Shown in pieces: positions 9,222-18,205 of a stretch of 64,000 nt of DNA. The notes under the pieces are model-generated. The model made no database searches. It was not told the DNA's origin and was given only the letters and a program-made list of their open reading frames with translations. Every line of letters starts with the position of its first letter. Positions within the stretch are counted from its first letter, which is position 1. The translations under genes and the position numbers were made by a program. This stretch comes from Sorangium cellulosum (GTDB taxonomy: Bacteria; Myxococcota_A; Polyangia; Polyangiales; Polyangiaceae). Location: contig NZ_CP012670.1 in the NCBI RefSeq assembly GCF_004135735.1, positions 6,588,501-6,652,500 on the forward strand, read 5' to 3'.

Positions 9222-9255
9222 GCTCCGGCGGGCCATAAAACGAGCCCGCCGGAGC
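9222..9255. terminator. Bidirectional hairpin terminator
   Basis: A perfect 12-bp stem, GCTCCGGCGGGC paired with GCCCGCCGGAGC around a 10-base loop (CATAAAACGA), lies between two convergent kinase genes. There is no long T tract, as is usual in very GC-rich genomes. Confidence 0.75.
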
Positions 9256-9303
9256 GCGGGCCCCGTGAGCGACGAACCAGGGACAAACTTGAGGGACAGC
9301 GCG

Positions 9304-12300
9304 CTACGCGCCTCGCTGCCGCTCGAGCCGCTCGCGCATCACGTTGGGGATCCTCCCCGCGGCCTCGATCGCCCTCGCGAGCGCCGCCTTCCCCTCCTCG
9401 TGGCGGCCGCGCCGCACGAGCGCGCGCGCCCGCGCCTCGATGACCTCGATCTGCTCCTGTCCGACCGAGTGGCGGACCGACCGCTCCTCGAGCTCGTCCC
9501 ACGCCTCGTCGCTCGCGTCCTGCGTCGCCAGGTCGATCATCGACCACTGCACCTCTTCGGCGGGGGCCATCGCCGCTTCCTCGCGCCCCGCCGCGGCGGC
9601 CTTCGCCTGCTGCGCCCGGATCGCCTCGATGATCTCCCGCGCCCTCCTCTCCTCGCCGCGGTAGAGGAGCAGCCTCGCCAGGAGCAGATGCACCACCGGC
9701 CGCGCCTCCTCCCCGCGCTGCTGGCGCTCCAGCGACACGGTCCGCTCCACGTGGGGCATGGCCGCGTCCAGGTCGCCCATCAGGTAAAGGTACTCGCCCA
9801 GGTTGAACTCGCTCACGAGCTCCAGCATCCCGAGGCCGAGCTGGCGCGAGAGGGTGAGCAGACGGCACAGGTCCGAGATCATCCCCGCGCTGTCCCCCTG
9901 GCACGCCCTGAGCAGCGCCCGGCCGTTGATCGCTGGCCCGAGGTGCAGGAGATCGCCTCGCTCCTCGCACATGCGGATCGCTCGATCCAGCACCGCGCCT
10001 GCCTCGTCCAGCTTCCCCAGCCCCGGGTAGATGGCGCCCAGGAGGAGCTGCGACACCACCAGCGTCTCGTAGCCCTCGTCGCCCAGCCCTTCTGCCTGCG
10101 CCGCCGCGCGCTCGAACTGCTGCGCCGCGTCTTCCTCCCGGCTCTCGCGGTGGAGCGAGCGCGCCACCGCCATCGACAGGCGCGCCGCGAGCGCCGGAGG
10201 TAGATCGCCCGGCGCGAGCGCCCCCGCCTCCTCCACCCGCTGCTTCGATCGCCCGTAGTCGTCCATCCAGTCGAGCGCCGTGGCCTCGTCGAGCAGGATC
10301 TCGATCTGCTCGGTCACGTCGCCCTCCTCGATCGCCATCGCGCGCGCGCGATCGAGATCCCCGAGCGCGTCGTGGTAGCGGCCCAGCCGGTAACGCATGA
10401 GCCCCCGGCCCCGGTACGCCGCCCTCCGCCGCGCCCCGCGATCCTCGACCGGCTGCGCGAGCGCGCGGCTGTAGAAGAGCTCCGCCTCCACGTAGGCGTG
10501 CCGCGCCCGCGCCCGCTCGGCGAGCTGCAGGTACGCCTCCTCCGCGACCGTCGCGAGCCCCGCCTCGGCCGCGTGGTGCGCGATCTTGAACCGCCGCTGC
10601 TCCCGGCCCTCCTGGGCCGCCTCGCGGTGGTGCTCGTACGCCGCCAGGTGGATCCGCCGCCGCTCGGCCTCGGCGACGTCCTGCGCGACGGCCTCCCGCA
10701 CGAGCCCGTGCCGGAAGCGCAGCCGGCCCCTCCGATCGCCGACCAGCACGCCCGCCTTCAGCAGCCGCTCGGTCCCGACGCGCGCGTCGAGCGGGAAGGC
10801 CGCGCCGTCTCCGCGGAGATCCAGATGGCGCAGCACGCCCGCGATCTCGTCGAGCGACACCTCGGCGCCGAGCAGCGAGACGAGCCGCGCGTGCGCCCCG
10901 AGCGCCGGCCCGAGCGCCGCGATCTCCGCCTGCGCCAGCGGATCGAGCGCCGGCAGCGCAGGGAGGCGATCGAGCTCGTCGGTCGCCAGGTACCACGCGT
11001 CTCCCCGCCGGTGCCGGCGCAGGATCCCCTCGCGCTTGAGCCCGTGCACGAGCTCCACGAGGAGCAGCGGCACCCGCTGCGAGCGCTCGAGCAGGCGATC
11101 GATCGCCGGCTCCGGCACGTCCCGCGCGGGCAGGAGCAGCCGCCGGCACAGCGCCCGCGCGCTCTCGTCGTCCAGCGGATCGAGCCGCACCGCCTCGCGC
11201 CGGGCGGCGCGCTCGCCCCAGGAAGGGTGCGCCTCGGCGAACGCCGGGCGCCCCATCGCGCAGATCCACAGCGGCGTGGCCTCGTCCGCGAGCGCCGCGT
11301 ACTCGAGCGCCGCGAGCGTCGCGTCGTGGGCGAAGTGCGCGTCGTCGAGGACGACGATCACGGGCGACGCGGCCGCGCGCCGGCGCAGGCACTCGCCCGC
11401 CGCCCGTAGGCGCGCCGAGCGCAGCGCGCCGGGCGCGGCCCGGAGCGCCTCGATCTCGGGGAAGATCTCTCCGCCCGTCTGCTCGTCCACCCACCCGAGC
11501 GCCATCGCGAGCCCCGAGCAGAGCTCCTCGCCGAGCGCGGGGCCGAGCCGCTCCGCGAGCGCCGCGCGGACGCCGCTCTTCGGGGGCTCCCCGGGCATGC
11601 CGAGCGCCTCGCGCACGAGCTCGTGCAGCGTCGCGTCCGAGGCGGCGCTCGTCGGCTCGTGCCCGCGGAGGTCGATGATGTGAGCATGCGGCAGGCGCTC
11701 CCGCAGCTGCTTGCCGAGCTCGACGAAGAGGCAGCTCTTGCCGTGGCCGGGCCCGCCCGTCACGGAGACGACCGTGGGTTGCTTCAGGCGGAGCGCCTCC
11801 TCGGCGCTCTGCAGGAGCTGATCGAGGATGTCGCGGCGGCCGACGAACGCGCCGGGGCGCGTCGCTTCCCGCGACTGGTCCTCGATGCCCGGCGGGAGCT
11901 CGTCGCCCGCCGCGACGCGCGACGGATCCGGGAGCGCGGCCGACGCCTCGGGCGTGAGGAACGGCCCGAGCGGCCCGGCGGCGGAGGGCCACCGCTCGGC
12001 GCGCGAGAAGAGTGGGCTCAGGAGCCGCCGCGCCCCGTCCGGGCGCGCCTGGATCGACACGGGCGCGAGGTCGATGAGGACCCGCGCGCACGTCCCGCGT
12101 CGGAGCAGCTCGTCGGCCGCGCGCCGCGCGCGGTGCGCGGGGCTGGCCGCGCCCTCCTGGGGGAAGGCGCCCACGTAGCGCGCGCCGGAGGCGTGCGCGA
12201 GCTCGCCGCCGAGCGCCCGGAGCCTGCGCTGCACGGCGACGCGATCGGCCGCGCTCTCGAAGAACAGGAGCCCCATCACGCGGCGCTCGACGCCGGCCAC

Positions 12301-13311
12301 GGGGCGCGGCGCCTCGCGCTCGCTCGTCGTGAGCTCGTCCCGGAGCGCGCGCTCCAGCGCCACGCGGAGCTCGGTCGCGCTCGCGAACCGCTCGCTCCGC
12401 TCCTTGGCCAGGCAGCGGTGCACCACCGCCTCGACCGCCCGCGGCACGGCCGCGCTGGCCGAGAGGCGCGGCGGCCTGCGGCTCCGGTGGTCCTCCAGCA
12501 CCGCCGCGCGCGGCCCCCAGAACGGGGGCCGGCCCGCGAAGAGCTCGTACAGGATGACGCCCATCGCGTAGATGTCGGCGCGCGCGTCGAGATCGGCCCC
12601 CCCGGCGGACTGCTCCGGCGCCATGTACTCGGCCGTCCCCACGGCGAGGTCCTCGTCCTGCCCCTCGTAGTGCCGCCCGACCACGCGGGAGATGCCGAGG
12701 TCGATGAGGGTCGCCTTCGCCTCGTCGACGAGGAGGTTCTCGGGCTTGAGATCGCAGTGCACGTAGCCGCGCGCGTGCACGGCCTCGAGGGCCGCGAGCG
12801 TCGCGAGCCCGAGCCGGGCGGCCTCCTCGAGCTTCGGCGCCGGGCGCGCCGCGAGCCGGGCGGCGAGCGTGGGCGCGGCGATGTGCTCGAGCACCGCGTA
12901 GGGCGAGCCGTCGTCCAGCGCCCCCCACCCGTGCACGGCCGGCACGTGGGGGGCGCCGACGGACGCGAGCGCCTCGATCTCACCCCGGAGGCGCTGGGCC
13001 GCGCCGCGGCGGTCGGCGCGCGCGAGCTTGATGGCCACGCGCGCCCCGCCGCCCTCGGGCTCGGCCTCGAAGACGAGGCCGAAGCCGCCCTGCCCCAGCG
13101 TCCTGCGGGTCCAATAGCCGGGGAAGCGAGGCAAGGCGACGGGGACGACCGCCGTGATGTCCGGGGGGATCGACGACTGGCTGGCGGGAGGCCGGGCGAA
13201 CCGCGCGCACTCGGGGCACGCGCCCTGGTTCCGCCGCCCGCAGGCCGGACAGCGCCCCGCTTCCCTCGTTGGGCGTTCCGGCTCCTCGTCTCGCCGCGCT
13301 TCCGAGCGCAT
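9304..13311 (-). CDS. Giant Ser/Thr kinase - AAA ATPase - TPR regulator (copy 3 module)
   Basis: A 1335-residue paralogue of the protein at 1101-5102, with the same order of zinc ribbon (CPAC...CPEC), kinase, linker, ATPase and TPR-like repeats. By eye roughly three quarters of residues match. Lysine 95 in VAIK and the MAPEQ motif are present, the catalytic loop is again HCDLKPEN, and the DFG motif has become DLG (LIDLGISRVV). The ATPase Walker A is GGPGHGKS. The altered DFG leaves the magnesium-binding aspartate but changes its neighbour, so activity is uncertain. The start lies 8 bp after the NALTP stop, with TAGGAG as overlapping stop and ribosome site, exactly as in copy 1. The gene converges on the small kinase at 7780. 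Confidence 0.93.
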   Translation of the reverse strand: MRSEARRDEEPERPTREAGRCPACGRRNQGACPECARFARPPASQSSIPPDITAVVPVALPRFPGYWTRRTLGQGGFGLVFEAEPEGGGARVAIKLARADRRGAAQRLRGEIEALASVGAPHVPAVHGWGALDDGSPYAVLEHIAAPTLAARLAARPAPKLEEAARLGLATLAALEAVHARGYVHCDLKPENLLVDEAKATLIDLGISRVVGRHYEGQDEDLAVGTAEYMAPEQSAGGADLDARADIYAMGVILYELFAGRPPFWGPRAAVLEDHRSRRPPRLSASAAVPRAVEAVVHRCLAKERSERFASATELRVALERALRDELTTSEREAPRPVAGVERRVMGLLFFESAADRVAVQRRLRALGGELAHASGARYVGAFPQEGAASPAHRARRAADELLRRGTCARVLIDLAPVSIQARPDGARRLLSPLFSRAERWPSAAGPLGPFLTPEASAALPDPSRVAAGDELPPGIEDQSREATRPGAFVGRRDILDQLLQSAEEALRLKQPTVVSVTGGPGHGKSCLFVELGKQLRERLPHAHIIDLRGHEPTSAASDATLHELVREALGMPGEPPKSGVRAALAERLGPALGEELCSGLAMALGWVDEQTGGEIFPEIEALRAAPGALRSARLRAAGECLRRRAAASPVIVVLDDAHFAHDATLAALEYAALADEATPLWICAMGRPAFAEAHPSWGERAARREAVRLDPLDDESARALCRRLLLPARDVPEPAIDRLLERSQRVPLLLVELVHGLKREGILRRHRRGDAWYLATDELDRLPALPALDPLAQAEIAALGPALGAHARLVSLLGAEVSLDEIAGVLRHLDLRGDGAAFPLDARVGTERLLKAGVLVGDRRGRLRFRHGLVREAVAQDVAEAERRRIHLAAYEHHREAAQEGREQRRFKIAHHAAEAGLATVAEEAYLQLAERARARHAYVEAELFYSRALAQPVEDRGARRRAAYRGRGLMRYRLGRYHDALGDLDRARAMAIEEGDVTEQIEILLDEATALDWMDDYGRSKQRVEEAGALAPGDLPPALAARLSMAVARSLHRESREEDAAQQFERAAAQAEGLGDEGYETLVVSQLLLGAIYPGLGKLDEAGAVLDRAIRMCEERGDLLHLGPAINGRALLRACQGDSAGMISDLCRLLTLSRQLGLGMLELVSEFNLGEYLYLMGDLDAAMPHVERTVSLERQQRGEEARPVVHLLLARLLLYRGEERRAREIIEAIRAQQAKAAAAGREEAAMAPAEEVQWSMIDLATQDASDEAWDELEERSVRHSVGQEQIEVIEARARALVRRGRHEEGKAALARAIEAAGRIPNVMRERLERQRGA

Positions 13312-13319
13312 TCACGCTC

Positions 13320-14231
13320 CTAGGGGGAGGGGGCGGGCGTCAAGAACGTGGTCATCACCTGGTCCCAGCGTTCCCAAGGCGAGACCGAAGGATTCTTGAG
13401 ACACCCCCTGTAGAAACGGTTCGTGTAGTCCGACCCGTTGCACACCGACTCACAGGAGCCCACAATCACCATGGGACCACACTGCTGAACGGTTGTCGCC
13501 CCGGTCACCGGGTCGACGCTGAGGTGACCGACCGCACAGTCGCGTTGCATCTGGCGCGCGCGTGCGGTGCTTCCTGGGTCGGATGAGTAGCAGGCCCGCA
13601 GAAAGGGTGCCTCCTGCGTGGCGAACACGTTGCCCCAGAACGCGCCCTCCCTGACCGGATAGGCCGTACGCTCCGCCGGGTTCGTGGCCATCTCGTTGTT
13701 GCGCAGGGAGATGCTCACCGAGACACCGTACCAGTTCATCCGCGCGGCGAGGCAGGCCGTGATCTGGCTCTGAACATAGGTGTTGTCGCTGTAGGGGGTG
13801 CCGAGGGGGGTGGTCGTCCACCAGGGCGCGTACCCGAGCTCGCCGCGGTACACCTCCTGGCGGACGTCCCCGTCGCTGTCGGTCCATGAGAACGAGAACG
13901 TCTGGTCGGGGCGCAGCGCACAGCTCACGGTATAGCGCAGGAGCTCCCTCGACAGGGCGCCGTTCGCTCCCGGATTCTTGATGGCCGACAGCGCGTTCGG
14001 GGTCAGCGCGTTCGGGGTCAGCGCGTTCGGGGTCAGCGCGTTCGGGGTCAGCGCGTTCGGGGTCAGCGCGTTCGGGGTCAGCGCGTTCAGGAGGAAGCCG
14101 TTGCCGCTTTCGAGCGCGCTCTCGGCCTCGAGCAGCGCTTCCGAGTCAGCATCGAGCTCGGCGCCGATGCAGGCGGTGGTAACCAGAGGTACTACGAGAA
14201 GAGCAGCGAGACGCGTACAGCAAAGTTCCAT
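13320..14231 (-). CDS. NALTP pentapeptide-array lipoprotein (copy 3)
   Basis: A 303-residue paralogue of 5111 and 6705. The ATG at 14231 is preferred over an in-frame GTG at 14243 because AGGTGGAG sits just upstream of it. The signal peptide ends in VTTAC, a lipobox-like site. The array is the most regular of the three: six NALTP units and a final NALSA. The globular part keeps LSRELLRYTVSCAL, FSFSWTD, CLAARMNWYG, REGAFWGN, RACYS and CAVGH. It is translated just ahead of the giant kinase at 9304-13311 and lies back to back with a decayed small kinase at 14442. Function unknown; an extracytoplasmic partner of the kinase is the contextual guess. Confidence 0.85.
   Translation of the reverse strand: MELCCTRLAALLVVPLVTTACIGAELDADSEALLEAESALESGNGFLLNALTPNALTPNALTPNALTPNALTPNALTPNALSAIKNPGANGALSRELLRYTVSCALRPDQTFSFSWTDSDGDVRQEVYRGELGYAPWWTTTPLGTPYSDNTYVQSQITACLAARMNWYGVSVSISLRNNEMATNPAERTAYPVREGAFWGNVFATQEAPFLRACYSSDPGSTARARQMQRDCAVGHLSVDPVTGATTVQQCGPMVIVGSCESVCNGSDYTNRFYRGCLKNPSVSPWERWDQVMTTFLTPAPSP
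13990..14091. repeat. 15-bp tandem array encoding NALTP units (copy 3)
   Basis: Nearly seven units of GCGTTCGGGGTCAGC with no differences between units. The uniform GGGGTC, against GGCGTC in copy 1, indicates local expansion after the modules duplicated. Confidence 0.9.
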
Positions 14232-14278
14232 GACGGTCTCCACCTTTCATCGCGGGTTTTTGAAACGAGATCGAGCTA

Positions 14279-14322
14279 CGGGAAAGTTTAAGTTACCATT
14301 TGGAAACGCTCCTGTGTATGCC
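14279..14322. promoter_or_regulatory. Conserved operator-like palindrome (copy 3)
   Basis: GGGAAAGTTTAAGTTACC followed by ATTTGGAAACGC is almost identical to the copy 2 site. The palindrome is GTTACC-ATTT-GGAAAC at 14292-14307, with one mismatch in the right arm. AT-rich sequence follows toward the decayed kinase. Conservation outlasts the loss of the small kinase, which fits a role for the NALTP/giant-kinase operon. Confidence 0.58.
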
Positions 14323-14441
14323 TTCGTATACTTCATCAAAACTATTATCCGAACAAAAAACTGTTGCTTGATTGAACCCACGCAGCTCGCGCAACGCACG
14401 CGCAGGTGGTGCGACGTCAACACACCATGCGACGAGGCGAC

Positions 14442-14880
14442 ATGACCAACGACTAGGCCGAGACCAGGACCTTCTTGTATTCTGAAAGGCTAGCCGCGCG
14501 CGGCGAGCTCCCGCCGGGCACCCTGGTCGGCGAGTACATCCTCGAGGAGCTCATCGCTCGATGCGGCTGCGGCGCGGTCCATTCGGCGCGGCACAGCGGC
14601 TCGGGGAGGCGGGCCGCTGTCAAGGTGCCGAACGAGGCGGTGGCCCACGCCACTCGCGTGCTCGAGCGGTTCGCGCGCGAGATCGAGGTCCTGCACAGGA
14701 TCTCCCACCCGAACACCGTCGAGATTTACGAGGTCGACACGCTCGACGATCACCGGCCCTTCGATGCGATGGAGCGCCTCGAGGGCCAGACGCTCGACGC
14801 CTTCATCGAGGCGCGAGACCCGGCTCGCGCTCCGCGATGCGCTCGAGCTGATGGAACCTGTATGCGCCGCGCCAGGGGGC
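14442..14880 (+). pseudogene. Decayed small NALTP-linked Ser/Thr kinase (copy 3)
   Basis: From ATG 14442 the sequence matches the N-terminus of the kinase at 7780, but codon 5 is TAG (14454-14456). The match then continues (ARGELPPGTLVGEYILEEL, AAVKV, ERFAREIEVL, ERLEGQTLDAFI) to about 14810, where a one-base shift moves it to another frame (ETRLALRDALELMEPVCAA). It breaks off before the HRD loop. Premature stop, frameshift and C-terminal loss make it non-functional as a kinase. Confidence 0.88.
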
Positions 14881-15221
14881 TGCGCACGCCAGCGCGGGAT
14901 GGGCCGCCACGGGCGCGCGGGGCCGAGCCCGAGCGCCTGGCCCGTCCCTCGCATCGAAACGAGCGCGCCCCGGACGCGCGCCACGGCCGTCAGGCGGACG
15001 CCCCCTGGCCGCCGTGCGCTCCGCACGGCGCGCCGTAGAACGTCGAGACCCGGGTCCGTCTCCCTATGGAGACTCCTGCACGGAACGCGCGCCTCCTCGT
15101 CAGATTGAAAACGATGCTCATGAAACAAATCACACGAGAGGACACCATGAGACATGGCCATGCGGTGGCGCTCACGGGTGTTATAGGTCGCGCATACGGT
15201 GTTGTTCGAGGGAGGGGTCCC

Positions 15222-15651
15222 ATGATCGCGACAACCAGCCTCTGCGACTCGCTCGACGCATGGGAGCCAGGCGAGCGGCTGGATACGGCGGCCAGGATCG
15301 AGGTCACGAACGAGACCACGGGGGCCGCGGGGCGGCGGCTCCTCGATCAGGAGGGCGAGCCGCGCGTAGCGGGAGGAGGCGGCGGCTCGGGACATCCGCG
15401 CGACCCTGGAGCGCCGCGCGGCCCTGGTGCTCGCCGCGGCGGGCGCCCACGGGCACCGGTGCCTGCTCCTCGGCGCGTGGGGGTGCGGCGTCTTCCGCAA
15501 CGATCCGCGCGAGGTCGCGGACGTCTTCGCCCAGTGGCTCGAGCACGCGCGCTTCCGCGGGGTGTTCTCGCGGGTGGTCTTCGCGGTGGTCGACCCGGGG
15601 AGCGACCGGACGAACTACCGGGCGTTCCAGGAGCGGTTCGCAGGGGCGTAG
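15222..15651 (+). pseudogene. Remnant of a microbial PARG-type (TIGR02452-like) gene
   Basis: Two blocks of the microbial-type poly(ADP-ribose) glycohydrolase-like family are recognisable in order. The first is IEVTNETTGAAGRRLL (about 15298-15345). The second, in another frame, is ALVLAAAGAHGHRCLLLGAW followed by GCGVFRNDPREVADVF and ending FQERFAGA (15415-15651). The central block that normally carries the catalytic Gly-Gly-Glu-Glu-like motif is missing, so a deletion plus frame change is indicated. The family is known to act on ADP-ribose-type substrates; this copy should be inactive. Confidence 0.68.
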
Positions 15652-15812
15652 GCGCCTCCGCCGGCGCGCGCGGCGCGGGGGAAGAGGTGCACGACCGCGG
15701 CCGTCACGGGCGTTGCGCTCTGCGGCATCGGGGTCGCCGCGCGTCGCTCGCCCTCGGGCGGACGCGACGGGCCCCTCGTCGACCGGGCCTCGCTCTGGTA
15801 CAAAGCGTCCCC

Positions 15813-16847
15813 ATGCGAATCTGCATCCTCGGCGCTACGGGCCTCGTCGGTCGCGAGACCATCACCCTCATCGCTCGGGCCTGGCCCGGCGCAACGCTCG
15901 CCCTGTTCGCGAGCCGGGACCAGGAGCTCGCGCTCGATGGCAAGTCGTACGAGGTGCTCGCCGCGTCGCGCCTCGAAGCGGCGGACGCTCCCCGCGGGGA
16001 TCTCGCGTTCGTGGCGCTGGATGACGAGCACAGCAAGCGATACGTCCCGCGGCTCTTGGAGCTCGGATACCGCGTCATCGACAAGAGCAACACGTTCCGC
16101 GCCGACCCGAAGGTGCCGCTCGTCGTGGCCGGGGCGAACTCGGACATCGTCGACGACGCGGTCCGGCTCGTGGCCAATCCGAACTGCACGACCATCCCGC
16201 TCATGCTCGCGCTCTCGCCCCTGCGCCGAGAGCTCGGGCTGAGCGCGGTCACGGTGAGCACGTACCAGGCGGTCAGCGGCGCCGGCATCGCCACCCTCGA
16301 CGCGTTCCTCGCGGCGTCGCGCGATGGCTACCAGGGCCTCGATCGCCTGGGGCTCCCGTTCAAGGCGACCGGCTATGCCGGCAACACCGTCCCGCACAAC
16401 GGCGGCACCGACGAGAGCGGCTTCTCCTCGGAGGAGCGGAAGCTCATGTTCGAGAGCCGCAAGATCCTGGCGATGCCCGCGCTCGACGTCTCCGCGCAGT
16501 GCTGCCGGGTGGGCGTCGCGGTGGGTCACTACGAGAACGCGTGGATCACGTTCGAGCGCCAGGTCGATCTCGAGCGGGTGGCGAGCATCCTGAGCAACCC
16601 GGCGGAAGCGCCCTTCGTGAAGTACCTCCCCGGCGCCGCCGGCGAGGGCCTGAGCGCGCTGCACTGCGTGCAGGACCGCGACCGCGCGCTCGTGGGGCGG
16701 CTCCGGCCCGATCCGCGGGACCGCGACAGGAAGAGCGTCTGCCTCACGGTGGTCGCCGACAACCTCCGGCTCGGCGCGGCGACCAACGCGGTCCGCATCG
16801 CGACGCGCTGGTTCAAGAGCGCCGATCCGGATCTGCAGGCCCCCTGA
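15813..16847 (+). CDS. asd: Aspartate-semialdehyde dehydrogenase
   Basis: A 344-residue cytosolic enzyme that reduces aspartyl phosphate to aspartate semialdehyde with NADPH. This is the branch point to lysine/diaminopimelate, threonine and methionine. The N-terminus carries the Rossmann motif GATGLVG (7-13). The catalytic cysteine is C125 in NPNCTT. The region QAVSGAG and the later RVGVAVGHYENAW fit the substrate-binding half. Start: ATG 15813 precedes the Rossmann strand directly; the longer open frame upstream belongs to the decayed PARG region. It is a stand-alone gene, convergent with the histidine phosphatase. The HYENA sequence in place of the more usual HSE-type motif is a modest deviation. 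Confidence in the family is high. Confidence 0.93.
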   Translation: MRICILGATGLVGRETITLIARAWPGATLALFASRDQELALDGKSYEVLAASRLEAADAPRGDLAFVALDDEHSKRYVPRLLELGYRVIDKSNTFRADPKVPLVVAGANSDIVDDAVRLVANPNCTTIPLMLALSPLRRELGLSAVTVSTYQAVSGAGIATLDAFLAASRDGYQGLDRLGLPFKATGYAGNTVPHNGGTDESGFSSEERKLMFESRKILAMPALDVSAQCCRVGVAVGHYENAWITFERQVDLERVASILSNPAEAPFVKYLPGAAGEGLSALHCVQDRDRALVGRLRPDPRDRDRKSVCLTVVADNLRLGAATNAVRIATRWFKSADPDLQAP

Positions 16848-17006
16848 CGGAGCGGCGCGAGCTCCGCGATGCTCGCGTGGACCTCGTGCGTGGCGCCGAC
16901 GCCGACGTGGCGGGTCGGCCCGTCGCGTGAGGATCTCGGCGCGGCGCCGGTCGAGGGAGCCAGCCGCCCGCCTGGGTTCGCCCCAGCGCGCTGACGGCGT
17001 GTCGCC

Positions 17007-17666
17007 TCACGCCAGAGGCGCCGCGAGCGCTTCGGCCAGGGCGTCGCCGAGGTGGGCGGCGTCGTTCCAGACCACGAGGCGGTAGCGGCGTTCGCCGTCG
17101 CGCTCGACGAGACACACGCCGGTGTTCGCGGGCACCTGGAACGCCCGCAGCCCGCCGGCGCCGATCCGGAGCACCCGCCCGATAACGCTCTTGATGGCGG
17201 CGCCGTGAGACACGACGCCCACCGCCTCGCCCGCGTGACGCTCCGCGATGCCATCGAGCGCGCGCGTCATGCGGTCGCCGAGCTCCGCGTAGGTCTCGCC
17301 GCCGCCGCGCCGGATATCGTCACCGCGCCGCCATGCGGCCCATTCGTCGGGGTAGCGGGCCTGCACCTCGGCGTGGCTCAGCCCCTGCCAGCCGCCAAGG
17401 TGCACCTCCCGGAGCTCGGGGTCCGCGATGGCCCGAAGGCCCAGCGTGGACGCGACGATCTCCGCCGTCTCCCTGGCGCGATCGAGGTCGGAGCAGTAGA
17501 CGCCGGCGAGCCGGATCCGGGCGCCCGCGAGCCGCGCCGCGAGCCGCGCGGCCTGGTCGCGCCCCCTCGCGTTGAGGCCGCGCCCTCCTTGCCCCTGGAA
17601 GACCTGAGCCCGGTTGTCCTCGGTCTCTCCGTGGCGGATGAGGATCAGCTTCGTGGTGGCGCGCAT
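17007..17666 (-). CDS. Histidine phosphatase family protein (phosphoglycerate-mutase-like)
   Basis: A 219-residue cytosolic phosphatase. The signature LILIRHGETEDN (residues 7-18) contains the histidine that is phosphorylated in the reaction. YCSDLDRARETAEI, the acidic ELREVHLGGWQGL and VVSHGAAIKSV supply the remaining active-site arginine, glutamate and second histidine. Start: ATG 17666 lies six residues before the first strand; the open frame upstream has no family resemblance. Substrate cannot be told from sequence; broad-specificity phosphatase or cobalamin-pathway phosphatase are both possible. The gene is convergent with asd and divergent from the large CxxCH lipoprotein. Confidence 0.9.
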   Translation of the reverse strand: MRATTKLILIRHGETEDNRAQVFQGQGGRGLNARGRDQAARLAARLAGARIRLAGVYCSDLDRARETAEIVASTLGLRAIADPELREVHLGGWQGLSHAEVQARYPDEWAAWRRGDDIRRGGGETYAELGDRMTRALDGIAERHAGEAVGVVSHGAAIKSVIGRVLRIGAGGLRAFQVPANTGVCLVERDGERRYRLVVWNDAAHLGDALAEALAAPLA

Positions 17667-18205
17667 GATGGCCGCGCACTCTACCGGCAAAGCGCTCGAC
17701 GCGCGACCGGCCGGCGCCGCGACGCGCAAGGACACCGAGCGCGAACACCTGACCTCCGAGGTGCGCGCGCCCCCGTCCTCGCCCGGGATCGGGAGCGTCG
17801 ACAGGGCTCGACCGCCTCGAGTTCGTCTTGAGCCGTCATCGCGCCGTTCGCGTGGCCCGGAGATGCAAGCCCAGAGCACTGAAACGACGCCCGTTCCCGA
17901 TAGCCTCCACGCCGTCATCCAGGACCTCTCCAGGTCCATGCGAGTTCATCGATCCGCCGACGAGAGCACGATCCCAGCGGGACGGCTTGCTCGGCGAATA
18001 CACATGAATCCAGGCTCCATCACGAAATGAGACAGGCCGGCGCGAAGTCTGTGATCATCTGTATGGATCCTGGGCATCTTCCTTTCGTGCCATCAGGCGC
18101 GCCGGGGCTGCGCGCCGAGCGAATCCACGCCAGCAGGAGACATCGCCGGCGACGGCCTCGCCGGAAACCAGGAGCGGCGACAGAGGTCGTCAAGAGGAGC
18201 TTCCG
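17667..18205. other. Divergent intergenic region, 539 bp
   Basis: It separates the histidine phosphatase from the CxxCH lipoprotein. A 55-codon open frame (17863-18030, MQAQSTETTPVPDSLHAVIQ...) has no convincing ribosome site or family. AGAGGAG at about 18192 serves the lipoprotein. No repeat or RNA gene was recognised. Confidence 0.5.

Noticed and set aside
9062..12928. 1288-codon minus-strand frame overlapping the second giant kinase
   Set aside because: Arg/Ala/Gly-rich shadow in another frame of the real gene, with no recognisable motif.
17863..18030. 55-codon ORF (MQAQSTETTP...) in the divergent gap
   Set aside because: No ribosome site at a usable distance and no recognisable family.
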